Source: Pachypanchax playfairii
Taxonomy: Eukaryota > Chordata > Actinopteri > Cyprinodontiformes > Aplocheilidae
DNA length: 64,000 nt
Assembly (NCBI GenBank): GCA_006937955.1
Contig: SSNP01000106.1
Location: forward strand, 693,285-757,284
Direction: 5' to 3'
The notes under the pieces are model-generated. The model saw only the letters and a program-made list of their open reading frames with translations. It searched no databases and was not told the DNA's origin. Below are positions 36,401 to 49,500 of the stretch, piece by piece. Made by a program: the position numbers and the translations under genes. Each line of letters opens with the position of its first letter. The first letter of the stretch is position 1.

Positions 36401-39400
36401 GGGCTGGGACACTTCAGCTCTGTTGGACGAGGACTCAAGCAGGAGCAGCATTGAACGGAACAATAACTCTTACGTTGAAAAGGAGTGCCAGCAGCGGGCT
36501 GACAGCCATACAAAGAGACCCTCCAAAGAGGTATATGCTCAGGGATTAGCTTGCAAAGGGAAAATGTTCAACTTTTCAAAGTTTGCAAACTCTTTTTCCT
36601 CTTTGTGTGCAGGTGCAGTTCCACCTGATGCTTTATATCCAGATGCAGCTGTGTGAGCACTCGTTGAAGGACTGGATCTCTCGGAGGAACGCTCGGTCCG
36701 AACAAGAACAGATCTCAAACTGTGAGTCTTTTACATCATTTTAAAGTGAAGATAGAAATAAAAGAAAATGAACCCTAGATTTGTTCTGCTTGCGCTTTTC
36801 TTTTTTGTCACACTTGAATGTTTCAGATCAACAAACATGATGTAATATGAAATAACGATAACCAAAGTAAATACTTTGTTTCTTTTTCTTAACTTTTTTA
36901 TTTTTTGGTATTTTCAGCTCCGTATGATTGTGTTGACGCTGAACACACACTCAGGTTACTGAGAAACATACTTGAAGGAGTGGAGTACATTCACTCCAGA
37001 GGAATCATGCACAGAGATCTGAAGGTAACAATTTATTTTATTTGACCAGCATATGACTGTAATTCTGAGGTTTGTTGTTTCATGAAAAAGCTGCTGCAGG
37101 AGTTTACACTCACATATCAGTTGAGTCTTATGTTAGGTCTGATGTAATTATTTAACAAAGTCCGGCTCACAATCGTCCACAAAAGAGGCGCAACGAATCG
37201 CCCAGTGATTGAAGACAAAGTCATACAGACTTCCTGGCAGGGCTGTTTTTAATTCATCTTTCTTTCCACCAACATATTTCAAGTAAATGGCACTCTTGCA
37301 AATATCCAGAAGTGTCCTTGGCTGCTGCATTAGTTCTATTAGTTGGTCTCTCTGTTTGAAGAAACACGGTTGAGTCAAAGTTGAAGGTAAGCAGCCGTTC
37401 TGGTTGAAGACTGTCAGCGGGGAGGTCAGGCTGTGAAGTTTCATCAGCAGAGTTCTGTTCTTCACATTATTGATGTGGTTCAGAAACAGGAAGAGACAGG
37501 TCTCCCCTGCTCTGCTCAGCTGATTGACATTCGCTCCATATGACAGCAGCAGATCCACCAGCTCCTCTTTGCCCATGGTACATGCCAGGTGTAAAGGTGA
37601 CATTCCAGCTGTGTTCATCAAGTCTGGTTTCGCTCCTTGCTCAAGCAGCTCACAGATGCAGCGAATGTCAGCCTCTTGGGTTTTAGAGGTCTTTGTTGCC
37701 ATTGCCACAACTGCTAGATGCAGAGGAGTGTTCCCAGAATGCTGCATCCTCTCAAAAAGGAAAGATATAAACTTTAGAACATGTAGAATATTAAATATGT
37801 ACATACTTTACTGTCTACACATAAAGAATGACGCAATACAAACCATGTTGATATCTGCTCCTTGTCTGATCAGGCTAGCTGTCATGTCCTTATGGAGGAC
37901 CCCTGCAGACATATGCAGGGGTGTCATAGCACTGCTGTCCACAGCATTAACATCCGCCCCAAAGCTGGTCAGAATGTGGACAGCGGACAGCACCCTGTAT
38001 TGAACTGACAAGTGGAGCGCGTTCTGATCACCTTTTCCCTTCACCTGGAGAAGAACACCAAATAACACATAACATATACTATGTATTTAAAGAGGAATTA
38101 TTCCAGAATTTGTTTTTTAAAACGCTGACCTTTGCATTGATATCTGCACCGTGCTTGCAGAGGAGGCGTAAGCAGGTTTCTGCCTGCCTACATGCACCAA
38201 TCACGGCTGTTCGATGCTTGGAGTCAGATTTAAGTGATGTGCTGCAGATTGTCGGCCAATTGATTATCATCAAGTGTAGGGCAGTTTGGCCAAGCTGGTC
38301 CCTGTAAAAGTGTAATTTTCAGTAAAAATCATAGACATATAAAGTTTCTTGTTAAAAATTGAGGACATGTAAGTCCTGCCTACTTACATTAAGTATTTAT
38401 AACTAAACATGTGAGAAAAAACATGCAACAGGAAGTTAAGAGCAGCATGAGTTCACACCTGGAAAAAAAAAAAATTTCATTTTTTCTCATCCGAAATAAA
38501 TTCCTATTGGTTTATATGGAGGGGGCGGAGCTTGAATCCTACAAACAGCCACAAGGGAAATGTATTTGTTTATTTCTTAGGGACATTAACAGCAAAATTG
38601 CAAATGTGCCAGAATTAGCTTAGAGGCTATTTTTCATCTGCAGTCCCCCAGGGGGCTTTTGTTTTTCCTTAAACGTCTGGGTCAATTACAGGTATCTAGT
38701 TTCTACTTATTAGTAGTAAATATCCAAATTTGGTCAGCAAAAAATTATTTTTAATGTTTGTCTGATCTTGCTTGTTGTATAAAGTATTTTATTATAAAAA
38801 CATGAACAATTTTAGTTGAGTGGTTGTTTTCCTAGAAGATAAAATGGTCTTCTTTAACAGTCGGATCTTTATTGGAAGGAAGTTGTAAAGGATACATCCA
38901 TATTTATGCTTGTTCGTACTTCATTTCTGTGTCGGCGCCTGCTAACAGCAAACTCTGCAAACTCTGTGCTCTTCTGCTGGAAGCAGCCAGATGAAGAGGA
39001 AGAACAGCAAAGTCCTAAAACATGAAGACAAACAAATACAGAAGTTGTTTAAGTACAAATTCCTAAATATGTTTCCCTTCTTGTTAATATAATGTTCTTT
39101 ATGCTTTAAAAAATAGAATCTTATATTCCATGTTTTTTAGGTTAAGACTTGGCAGTAAAGTTCTTGTAAATAATTCAGAAAGATTAATTCGTTGCATTTA
39201 CCTTCCAGAAAACTCCTCCAGATCCACCACTTTGTATCCTAATAAGAAAGTCACTCCCGTATTTCTTTGACATGCATTCAATGGCTTCCAAGTCTTCATC
39301 CATAACTGCAGCGTAGAATTCATTATTGTAAAACCTGATAACTTTACCTCTCTTGGTTGTGTTCTTACGCTTCTCCTGCATGACTAACTGTTCACTGTGT

Positions 39401-41425
39401 TCCTTTTTTAATTGGGGTTCTTCTCGTTTGCTGCTTGTCTTCCTTATTTGGTAGTTTTATCCACTAAAGTACTTCTGTTTTTCACTGTTTGGTTGTTTCG
39501 AGTCTGATTTTATTTTGTTCGCTTGTACGCGATTAACTTTGATGCACAGACTTCCTGTTCAAACTGATAACCCTTCGTTTTGCACGGGGCCTTTTATGGG
39601 GACTGTTTACACCTTCTGAGCTGCACTTGTGTTTGTGTCACCTCAGTGTTTCTATTTTTGTAGAACAGTTTTCGCTTTGTACTGATACATGATTTCATTT
39701 TTTTAATGCAAGAACATAGGCAGAGTTTATATTTTGGTTTTTAATTAGATTTTCTGAATTATCTTGCTTTAGAAGATTTTTTTCAGCATTTGCATAATAT
39801 TAATTTTGCATCTTTATAGTAATTGAGAGAAAACTGATTATGGAATATTATATTGGATATTTTTGCCCTTATTAAGCTTAAAGAGGCCATTTCACACAAA
39901 TTTCAGGACTTTGTGGGTATTACTTAAGTATTAACCTGTAATATGAAATATTTTATATCTAAAAAAACTTCAGGAAACACTGATTAACAGACGTTTCAAT
40001 CTCTCTGCGTCAAAATTCGGCCCGTTTCTTCAGGCTTCGGCAGCAACTCATTAATATTTATTATTCGAATTTGCTGGACTCTAATTGGCTAACAAACTAG
40101 CCTATGAGAGCAAGGTATACTGTTTCCTGCCCTGCTGTGCATGGCAACAACAGACGTTGTCTTCCGGTTTGTTACGTCTTATGCTGAAACTCTTAGCCAG
40201 CAGCATGCTAGGTGTGGTTTCAACTGTGGGAGGTGATGAATTCTAACGAGCAAAGGAGTTGTGATGAAACAGATACAGGCCGTTCTGACTCGGGAGAACT
40301 CGGGTGTTATCACCACCTGCATAGTTTAAGAGATAAAAACTGAAAGAGAAGTTGTTGACCTGTTTTCACACCCACTATGAAGGTAAGAACACCTGTGGAG
40401 CTAAACTAATAAAACGGAAATCTCAGAAAAACCGTTTTTAAAGGAAGGGCCTCTTTAATTAAACTTTTTTACACACTACTATAGACAAATATGTCCTTCT
40501 AATTGAGTTCATTCTTTTTTCTTAGCCAAGGAACATTTTCCTTCATGGTCACAACTGTCACATTCGGATTGGAGACTTTGGTTTGGCCTGTAGGGACATT
40601 ATAGTAGATGACCATAAAAAAACACATTCTCCAAGCTGTGGTAAGATTGTACCTCTTGGTTTGCTGTACTTTTAGTCCCACTTCTTACAGTTAGCAGTAG
40701 GTGGCAGTATGTACTCCCATGTGACATTTCTTCTGTGTTTCGCAGATTATTCTCATACTTCAGGTGTCGGTACATTTGTATACGCTTCACCAGAGCAACT
40801 GAAAGGCTCCCATTATGATTTTAAGGTAATATCAATAAAACAGCTTAGTTTTTGTAAATTAATGTGATATTTATTTAAATAATAAATTCTCTTGTATTCC
40901 TCATATTTTACTTCTCTTTTCTGAGATATAAGTATCAATGTTGCTCTTGCAGTCAGACATGTTCAGCATCGGAGTTCTGGCCTTTGAGCTGTTCCAGCCT
41001 TTTGGGACAGAGATGGAGCGAGTCCGGACCCTCGGGGATCTGAGAGAAGGGAAAATTCCAGATTCATTCTGCCACAAATGGCCAGTTCTGACAAAGTACA
41101 TCATGAAGCTGATGAATAAAGAGCCGAGTGTTCGGCCTACAGCCAGCCAGCTCATAGAGAGTGAACTATTCTGCAAGAAAGACATGGTAGTTTGGGATGT
41201 TCCATTTTTTGTTCCATTAATTTGGTGCCTTAATATTGACCCCTGCAGTAATGTTGTTTGTAATGATGACTAACCAGTTGTTATTTTTCCTCCTGTTAGG
41301 TGATCCACGGTTTGCAGAGAAGGGTTGAGGAGCAGGAGGAAGAGATCATGCAGCTGAGGATGCAGATCAGTCAACTCCAGAGCTCAAAAGTCACAATTAG
41401 TTTCTCAGATATGGACAAGACCTGA
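33493..41425 (+). CDS. EIF2AK1: EIF2AK1/HRI, haem-regulated eIF2alpha kinase (15 exons)
   Basis: HRI phosphorylates eIF2alpha at the equivalent of Ser51 on haem loss, oxidative stress or mitochondrial stress, cutting translation (family knowledge). Exons: 33493-33652, 34825-34992, 35101-35237, 35332-35369, 35449-35548, 35651-35731, 35810-35903, 36006-36054, 36149-36530, 36613-36721, 36918-37024, 40526-40640, 40746-40825, 40953-41186, 41300-41425. They total 660 codons including TGA (human 630). The helical haem-binding N-terminus reads NHLLLGSLLEHLCCVYE. The kinase motifs are GKGSYGNVFK, YAVKKILIKK, HSRGIMHRDLK, RIGDFGLACRD and YASPEQL, with a long insert between the lobes in the exon at 36149-36530. 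The C-terminus is a coiled coil (EEQEEEIMQLRMQISQLQ). Intron 11 holds ANKRD61. A second possible first exon is listed separately. Confidence 0.95.
34504..34704 (+). promoter_or_regulatory. EIF2AK1: Candidate alternative promoter and first exon of EIF2AK1
   Basis: ATG at 34650 opens 18 codons (MDVGERNIVEMIAKVIEE) plus one base before a GTAAGA donor at 34705. The leftover base matches the phase of the acceptor at 34825, exactly as exon 1 at 33493 does. Upstream are AGATAAG (34504-34510), a GATA-factor consensus, and a TATA-like GTATAAAC (34537-34544). This would give an HRI with a different N-terminus. It is inferred only from splice and phase fit. Confidence 0.4.
37148..39381 (-). CDS. ANKRD61: ANKRD61, ankyrin-repeat protein nested in EIF2AK1 intron 11
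   Basis: ANKRD61 is a small ankyrin-repeat protein of unknown function. Exons in transcript order: 39381-39202, 39014-38920, 38301-38130, 38044-37844, 37750-37148. They join in phase to 417 codons including TAA, essentially the human length of 418. Ankyrin repeats are evident: LGQTALHLMIINWP, CKHGADINAK, QNALHLSVQYRV, MTPLHMSAGVLHKDM, IRQGADIN, NTPLHLAVVAM and MSPLHLACTMGKEELVDLLLSYGANVN. The C-terminus (LKTALPGSLYDFVFNHW) resembles a SOCS-box-like end, which is only an impression. The whole gene, including TTTATT complements of a poly(A) signal at 37032-37043, lies antisense inside EIF2AK1 intron 11. In mammals it is a neighbour of EIF2AK1 and USP42. Confidence 0.92.
38460..38919. other. ANKRD61 intron 2 remainder, nothing recognised
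   Basis: This is AT-rich sequence between two ANKRD61 exons. It has no protein-like ORF and no repeat family that I recognise. Confidence 0.5.
39878..40458 (+). repeat. Interspersed element with TTAAAGAGGCC ends, copy B
   Basis: A full-length copy of the family at 8953, in EIF2AK1 intron 11, about 500 bp upstream of the ANKRD61 start. The left end is TTAAAGAGGCCATTTCAC and the right end is GGGCCTCTTTAA. It ends 67 bp before EIF2AK1 exon 12. Confidence 0.78.
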
Positions 41426-41596
41426 GCCTTAAAAATTTAATTGAACTGTAAAAAACTTTATCTTTCAGTTACTGTTCTATTTGCAAGCCATATTTGGTTT
41501 TTACTTAGAATAAGTGGCTGCATGTGTGTGGATATTTAATTGTCTTTTGCTGCTGAAAATGATGGTGTTTTTATTTATATTATCATCCAGGTGCTT

Positions 41597-41602
41597 AATA
41601 AA
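41597..41602 (+). terminator. EIF2AK1 polyadenylation signal AATAAA
   Basis: AATAAA occurs 172 bases past the EIF2AK1 stop, within AT-rich 3' UTR and followed by T/G-rich sequence. It is the first such signal in the UTR. Confidence 0.65.
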
Positions 41603-43507
41603 ACCTCTTTCGGATACTTTTGGTTATTTGGGGTCTTTGAGGAAAAGTGGCAGACAGATTGTACAGTGTTTTACTATATTATTATTATGAATATATTTTG
41701 ATGCGTTTATGGTCCAACGAGCGAACCTTAAATTTTGGTTCATTTTAGTGTTTTTCTTGCAACATTGAATCTGTTCTGCTGAATATTTATTGTGGGAACT
41801 CATAAAACGTGGAAATACTGAATTATTTGTGCTTTTTCCTCCAAATCTCGTAACAGTGTTTGTACATAATGCACGCTAAGGTCAGAGTTAAGTACAAGCG
41901 ACGGATCTTCCCGAAACATGTTCCTCTCAGAGACGTGAACCTATCACAGGCCTCGATGTACTGCAGGTACCCGGATGTACCCGTGGGGTAATTAGCTACG
42001 TCATTGTTCACCACCGGACACCCGCTGGAAATAAGAAATGGATTTAAAATCGCTATTAACGTGTTCATAACAGACTCCAGGTGAGTGCTAAGCTGCTTTT
42101 ACGAGAGAATATTGCGTTACGTGTGACGCCGGTGTGTTTAAGTGGGTGTGAAAAGCTGGGATTTGCCGTAGTAGCGCTATACCGGTTCTGTATGTCATGT
42201 CGGAGACACCAACGCAGTAAGCACACAGCCGCCCGGTATCGTTTCTTTCTTAGCTAGACGCCCTGTCGCTCGGGCCCACACGTTTTAAACACAATTTATT
42301 TCAAAGTGATACATGCTTTCTAGCATGCTAATTCAAAGCTACGAGTTCTCCACAATGTCAACCCGCGTCAACGTCCCTGCTAACTNAGAGACAGAGCTTG
42401 TAGGTTAGCCACGTTAGCAGGATAGTGCCGCACTTAACGTTGCCTTCATTCGCTATCAGTGTGTTCTTCATTTTTATCGACGGATTCGCGAATTAGTTGT
42501 TCGTTATCACTATTTATTTTCCAAAGAACGTTATGTATCGCATCTGTAATCCGCCTCGTGGATAAACTTAGTTTGACTAGGTGTTTGTTCCTGTTTAAAA
42601 GGCGCTGCGTGTTAAAGGCCTTGCAGCCGTCTCTCAGCCAGTGTGAGTCGGTCTGTCGGAGCAGGTGGGAGGGAACAGCTGCTGCTCGTAACGTGCTTCC
42701 GACAAGGAAATCTGTTGAATAACCGGAGGGCTTTAGCTCGGGTCTGTTGTACCTGAAAGTTTCATCATTCTGATATTGAGCGTCATTCATTTTAATCGAA
42801 AGATGCTTTATAATGTGAAGTTGCATCAAATTGACATTTAAATTAATGAAGACTGTGACACAGTGAGGTCCAAAGCAACATTTAGACATTTTTAAAGGTC
42901 CTCATAGTTTCCCAATAATAAAAAATTAACTGATTTTAGAATCTGTAATTCTCAGTTGGAACAATGGCATAAACAAATCTATGAAATCTAAAATATACAC
43001 CAGCAAATACTGATCAATACTTGTCTTTTTACCCTTGTATTGTTTTATCTACTGTTCTTATTACCTTCTCCAAGGTGGTTGTGTATTTGTTGTTAATTTA
43101 TTTTTTATTTGTTTGCTTTGTTTATTAGAAACAATAACTATAACTCTACATGTTATAAACATATATGAACATTTTCAGGATAAGTTGGGAATGGCATGAT
43201 CAATTGATCAGGTTTGGGAATGTTTTGGATCATGAATTCGATCCTTTTTTTAAAAGACTCTTTATTATTGTGAGATAGGACAAGTTTCACTGTTTTACTT
43301 TTACCTCCACAACTAACACCTGAACATTTTGTGAGAATTTACCAAATGGCATATGTTGAATCTGAATTTTAGGGATATTCTGGATATGGTTATCTAATAA
43401 GCTTGAATTGGGAGTTCTTTTTGTTGCTAATAAAGGTATTGTGAAGTAAATAAAATGTATTTAAAGGTATCTAAAGGTACATATTTCTGTTTCTGTCCCA
43501 AATGCAG
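41603..43507 (+). other. USP42: EIF2AK1-USP42 spacer, USP42 non-coding exon 1 and intron 1
   Basis: A non-coding first exon of USP42 probably ends at 42080 (GACTCCAG then GTGAGT). From 42081 to 43507 is its intron, ending in AATGCAG. The sequence around 42080-42740 is GC-richer and is a plausible promoter-proximal region. It contains one ambiguous base at 42386. No other gene is visible. Confidence 0.5.
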
Positions 43508-43509
43508 CA

Positions 43510-43530
43510 ATGAACAATGACCATAGTTGA
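43510..43530 (+). promoter_or_regulatory. USP42 overlapping upstream ORF
   Basis: An ATG at 43510, seven bases before the USP42 start and in another frame, opens a six-codon peptide (MNNDHS) that ends at a TGA overlapping the main ORF. Such uORFs often lower initiation at the main ATG; an effect here is inferred. Confidence 0.5.
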
Positions 43531-46500
43531 CAGGTCGTCAGAAAAGTCTGACCACGAGTCAGTCGGGTTTAACCGATCCTCCTTCACTAGTGGAGACGTG
43601 GGGATGGATGGGAGTTGTTCCAGCAGCTGGGCAGTGGGTCCCAGCTTGCCCAGTGACTCCCCGAGGCTCAAGTCTCCAGGAGGCTGCCTGGGTCCAACCC
43701 CTGGTGCCGCAGTCTACAACAGCACATCCTCCTCTGTGGACCGGCCCAAGGATCAAGGTAAAAACAAAGACTTTCATCTGCTGAGTTTTAAATTCAGGAG
43801 CCCAAATTGGTATTAGATTGATTAGATTCAGCTTGATAATCAAAGCAATAAAATTATCAGACCCCTTAAACATTAAACACCTTGAATATAGACCTGAAGA
43901 CCTGCTGATGCTCACAGGTAATATTTGGTTATGGTGTGTTCATGAACCGATATAAAGGTTGGATTTGTAATTGTTTTCTTGCTTTTGAATGTATGTTTAT
44001 GGACCAGGTGAGTATTGGATTTTTGATTTCTGGATTAGCTGGTCGTCTGTGAAGCCTAAAAAGTTGATAGTTCTGGGTTTGAGCCAGATAATTGGGGAAT
44101 CCTTACTTCAGATAATGTCTTTACATATGTTTGTTTTTTCCTGAATCAGATGTGTCTGATTTAATTTGGAATGTTGTTTACAAATAAACTCAGTGCTGTC
44201 CTCTGTAAAAGCTGTAAACAATTCAAAGCTACTCCAGTTAAGCTCGGTCTTGTTTTTGCTGTCTCACAATGGTGTTCACTAGTGTCGTATTGCTGCTTCC
44301 AGTCTTCAGTCTTGGGTTACATAACCCCGCCTGTTTAAAAGCAACAGCATGATCAATCACTTGAGCTTGTGACGCAGAACAAAATGAGATTAAACAAGCC
44401 GAAGTGATTTAAAAAAACAAACTAGACACCATGCTTTGATTCTAATTTAAGCTATTGTTATGTCTGGCCAGTTATAAACAGTGGTGATGGAATTGACTTG
44501 CCCCAGAAAGTCCTGTTTCCTCCAGAGAGGCTCAACCTGAAGTGGACTCAGGTTCACCGTGTGGGTGCTGGTCTGCAAAACATGGGCAACACGTGCTTCC
44601 TCAACTCAGCCTTGCAGTGTCTCACCTACACTCCACCGTTAGCCAACTACATGCTGTCAAGGGAGCACTCCAAAACATGTAAATACAGTTTTTTATTCAT
44701 TTTTGTCGACAAATAAATAATGATACATCCACAATAAACATCCCGTTGTTCTTAGTATTTATATGAAACTTTTATTTCATGTATTATGCTTAAATTCTCA
44801 TTGCTCTAGGTCATGAGCCAGGGTTCTGTATGATGTGCACCATGCAAAACCACATTGTTCAGGTTTTTGCCAACTCTGGGAATGTCATTAAGCCCATCGG
44901 TGTCCTCAACGAGCTTAAAAGTAAGTAGATTTCTGTAGAGCTGAACGACTAATGCTGAGCCCAAACATCTGACTGAAACCAGACACAGGACAGACGCGTG
45001 ACTGTTCATCATCAGTGGGAAAGTTTTTGGTTCTAGCTTTTAAAATAATGTTTAGCGTTGTGTGTTCATGCGTCTCCTTCTTCTTTTATAGGGATTGCAA
45101 AGCACTTCCGCTATGGAAGCCAGGAAGATGCTCATGAGTTCCTGCGGTACACAGTGGACGCTATGCAAAAGTCCTGCTTACCTGGAGCCAAGTGAGTGAA
45201 ATCAGAAACTTAGTTACTTTTTTGACAGTTAAATAGAAGCTGCTTACCTTATGTATTTGGTCGTTACCCGTCGGCTCATGACTATAGCTGAGGGTTGGAA
45301 CATAAATCTATAGTTTTGCTTTTTGTCTTAGCTATGCAGTGTCTGCACCACTGTCCCAATCCTCCTGGAGATCTCCTGCTTCTTTCTACCATCACTGGTA
45401 AACAAGACTCAGACTTGAACTCATGTTGCAGAGGTTTGGTGTGTCTCCAGTGAGACCCTCTGCTCATAAAAGTTATGAGGGAGTTGGTGACAAGGGTTAG
45501 GGTCTGGCTTATTACCAACAATAAAAACCCAAACCCTCACTCTAGTTGTACAGGATCAAATAGTCCTTAGTCAGGTTCCCACAAGACACCTCATGGGACA
45601 AGCCTTCTCCAAATCAATACAACAGCCATTAAAACATTTATTCTGTTTAGCTACATTGTGTACATGTACATTGTGTGTACACAGCTAACAGTTGCCTCCT
45701 CAACTTATGAATCTTATTTGAAATGTTCCCACCTGAGCTGTTTGAGCTGGATTACTTTGTAACTCATCAGTTACTATCAAACACAAGTTTGCTTTTCTGT
45801 CCCAGTGGGATCAGAATTATTTATACTGTTGTGTTGATTTCCGTCATTTACCTGATTAGAACGTTTACATCCTGTCTCTTATGTGGCAGGTTGGACCGGC
45901 AAACGCAGGCAACCACTTTCATTCATCAAGTGTTTGGCGGGTACCTTCGATCCAGAGGTAAAATATTCATTTTGGTTTCTCTTTAATTAGATTAATGCAT
46001 CACATTGTTTCTATGTTAATATCTAACGCTTCTCTTTTTCAGTGAAATGTTTAAACTGTAAATCAGTTTCTGATACGTTTGACCCTTTTCTGGATATCAC
46101 TCTGGAAATCAAGGTAATAAGACCTGCTTCTTTTGGACAGGGTCTGTTATTCTACATAAATGTTACTGTAAAGACTTTAAAAAAATCCCTAAAATCCGTA
46201 TTATTTTCTCCATGTAGATGGCGCCCAGTGTCTCCAAAGCTCTGGAGCAGTTTGTCAAGCCAGAACAGCTGGACGGTGAAAATGCTTACAAGTGCACCAA
46301 GTAAACTCCAAAGACACCAGACATGCTCCAAAGTTTTAGTTTCCATATTTATGCGTCTCTGTCGACTAAAATGTCAACTTTTTCCTTTTAGGTGCAAAAA
46401 GATGGTCACAGCCTCAAAGAGATTCACAATCCATCGCAGCCCCAACGTGCTCACGCTCTCTCTCAAACGATTTGCAAACTTCACTGGAGGAAAAATCACA

Positions 46501-49500
46501 AAGGTACTGTCACGTGTGTAACAGCTCGTAAGAGTTAAGCAGATTTATTTAATGGATATTTTGACATTGATCAACTGTTTTGTGATCACCAGGATGTTAA
46601 GTATTCCGAGTACCTGGACCTGCGGCCCTTCATGTCTCAGTCTCAAGGGGAAGCCCAGATCTACGGGCTGTACGCTGTTCTGGTTCACTCTGGTTTCAGC
46701 TGTCATGCTGGACATTACTTCTGCTATATTAAGGTGCTGGCGATCATATAAACCACACATTTCTCTCAGCACCTTACAGATGATCAGTGTTCAAAGCACA
46801 CAGGAAGTTACAGATTTAGTAGAATATGTGGTAGTTATTAGTCGACCATGTTGAAGCAACATGAGGTTATTATATTGTTAAACATGTTCTCTGTTGGTAT
46901 CTGTAGTTTAAACACGTCTTCCTCACAACACTTTGTTTTAGCATCTCACCCACTATCATATAGATCATCATCATGAGCCCATGATTCATCGTATTCACGT
47001 TGTTATAGTTCTGTGTTTATATTGAATTTTTCACAGTGTTTATTGTATTTATGACTTCAGTTCAGAAATTGAATCTGTGTCAAACGTAATGAGTCTGTTG
47101 TGTGTCGCAGGCCAGCAACGGTCAGTGGTATCAGATGAACGACTCCTCTGTGTCTGTGAGTGACATCCGGTCTGTCCTCAACCAACAGGCCTACGTTCTC
47201 TTCTACATCAAGTGAGTCCATTTTTTATTCAACTATTTATTTTCTGTAAGTTTTTTTTTTCTTTAAACAGTACAGACGATGTATGAAATGTATGTTCTTA
47301 ATTTCATTTAAAGAATATAGAAACAGTTAAAATACTTCAAACTGAGAAATTTGAAATGATACATGTAAATTTGGTGTTTTGTTGGAATTATTGGAAAATT
47401 GAAGCAGGCAGGTGCAACAAAGTGACTAAAATAACGAGCTCATGCTTGTGGCATTTAGTTCATTCTGATATTTTCCAGTATTCCTGCTTCACACGTTCCA
47501 CACACACCAGATAGAACAATCTGGTTTGAGGGAAATTAAATATAATAACTCAGTTTATGGAGTGTGGATTTTTTCTTCGACTGTGTGATAAAATTCCAAA
47601 GAATCTTTAGGATTAGTGCTGCGTTCAGATGTTAACCGTTATCACGTGTTCACATCTGTTTAGTTATTTGATTCAACGTCAGTCCTGCAGGTGTGAGAGT
47701 TTAGAAATGTTTCAGTTGTTTGGGCAGGAATGTGTTTGCTGAAGTTTTCTGTTGTTGTGTGAACAGATCCTCTGATGTGAAGAAAACTGGGGACTATAAC
47801 AACTTTGTTCATAATAACCCCGGCGTCTGCGGTCAGTCGTCACCGAGACCGGTGGTGACGCCTCGCATTCACACCGCCACCAACCACAATAGCATCGGCT
47901 TCATAGGTCCCCAACTACCACCTCACATGACCAAGGTAAAAGATGTTCACGTTGGCGTTTGAACTGTGGAAACGTTTCCTGTTTTTTTTTGTTTTGATGT
48001 GATAGTACGTGCACGTGTTTGTGTCACCTCAGAACTCTCCACATGTTAATGGGAATGGATCTCTGAAGGATTATCCCAGCAGTTCCAAGGCCAGCACCAG
48101 CAGCAGCGTAGTCGGAAAGTCCGCCCACGGACAGGCTTCTTCCTCCGTCTCCCACTCAATCAGCCGACCCACTATGATCCCAGACCAAGAGAAACGACAG
48201 AAGCTTTCGTTTTTCATCGGACAAGGCAAACAGAACCGACCATCCTCCTCATCCTCTTACAGCCGGCCGTCCTCTGCAAGCAGCTCCTCATCTTCCTCAC
48301 AGTCTACCTCAGAAGTTCGCTTTGTTCCGCATCAGCTGAACCACGTTAACGGCACGTCTGGCAGCAACACGGATCATCCCACTGGGAATGGATCGTCTTT
48401 CCTGGTACCGTACAGCCAAGAGTCGTCGGAAGAATCGGATCAGGAGAACTGTGGCTCACTGGATAACGGCTGCTCATCCAAGTCTCAGACTAAAGAAAAT
48501 AACATCACTGAAAACATCTGTGCTGCTTCTTCAGAGAAATCAAACGGTGAATCAGACGTACATCAAAATGTTGGTGAAATAAACGGGCCAACCTGCGGCG
48601 TCTCTAAACCCAACCAAAATGGACACGTTTATGGACACCACAAAGTGAACGGACACAACACTCCTGAAAAGGTCAATGTTTCTCTCTTTCTTTAAGAGGT
48701 GCGCACGATTTGCTTTGTGGGGTTTAATAATAATTAAAATAATTCTGTTGTTTTTGTGCTCCTCAGATCTCTGTTAGTAATCACAGCAGTTTGTCGTCTG
48801 TGAATGCTGCTGCTAACGGACTCAGCAGCGATCAGAGTCAACTAAAGTAAGATAAACATCCTGAACTGTAACAGCTGTTATTATTGTTCCTACATAAAAT
48901 AGTGAAACTTGTTGTTTTTGTTTCCAGCAAAGAGACACCAGACTCTGCTGCTTCCCTGGCCACTTCATTTCAGAACATTCATTCTGCTGCTAATCAAAGT
49001 GGACACGTCCCTACTGTTGACACAAGGGCTAAAACAGTGTCCGAACCTCAGCCGTTACCACGCACGTTACCCTCTGCTGTTAGCGCTCCACCTTCAACTA
49101 CAGTAACCCTCTCTGGAGCGCCTAGAGAATCGGCTCTTTCTGAGCATGCTGGGAACCTTACAGCCTTATCCTCGGAGCCTGACGGTTGTCTGAGTGCTGG
49201 TGGGATAACTGCTCCACAAAAGTTTAGCAAAAATGAGGATGAAGCGAAGGATTCCTCCCAAATCAACGGTCCATCAGCAGGAACTGAAGGACAAACAGAA
49301 AATAAAGAGCAGTCCAAACCCAGTTCGAAAGGCAACGAAAGACAGTCCTCCCCAAACAAGGAGAGAGACAGACACTATGCCTACTGCAGAGACAAAGACA
49401 GACACTACAGGGACAGGAGTCCACTAAAAGACAGTCACAGGGATCATCATCGTCACAGACGAGACTACCGAGATCACTATCGCTCATACAAGGACCGTTT

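Noticed and set aside
37524..38003. 159-aa plus-strand ORF in EIF2AK1 intron 11
   Set aside because: It is the antisense shadow of ANKRD61 exons 4 and 5, where ankyrin repeats read cleanly on the minus strand.
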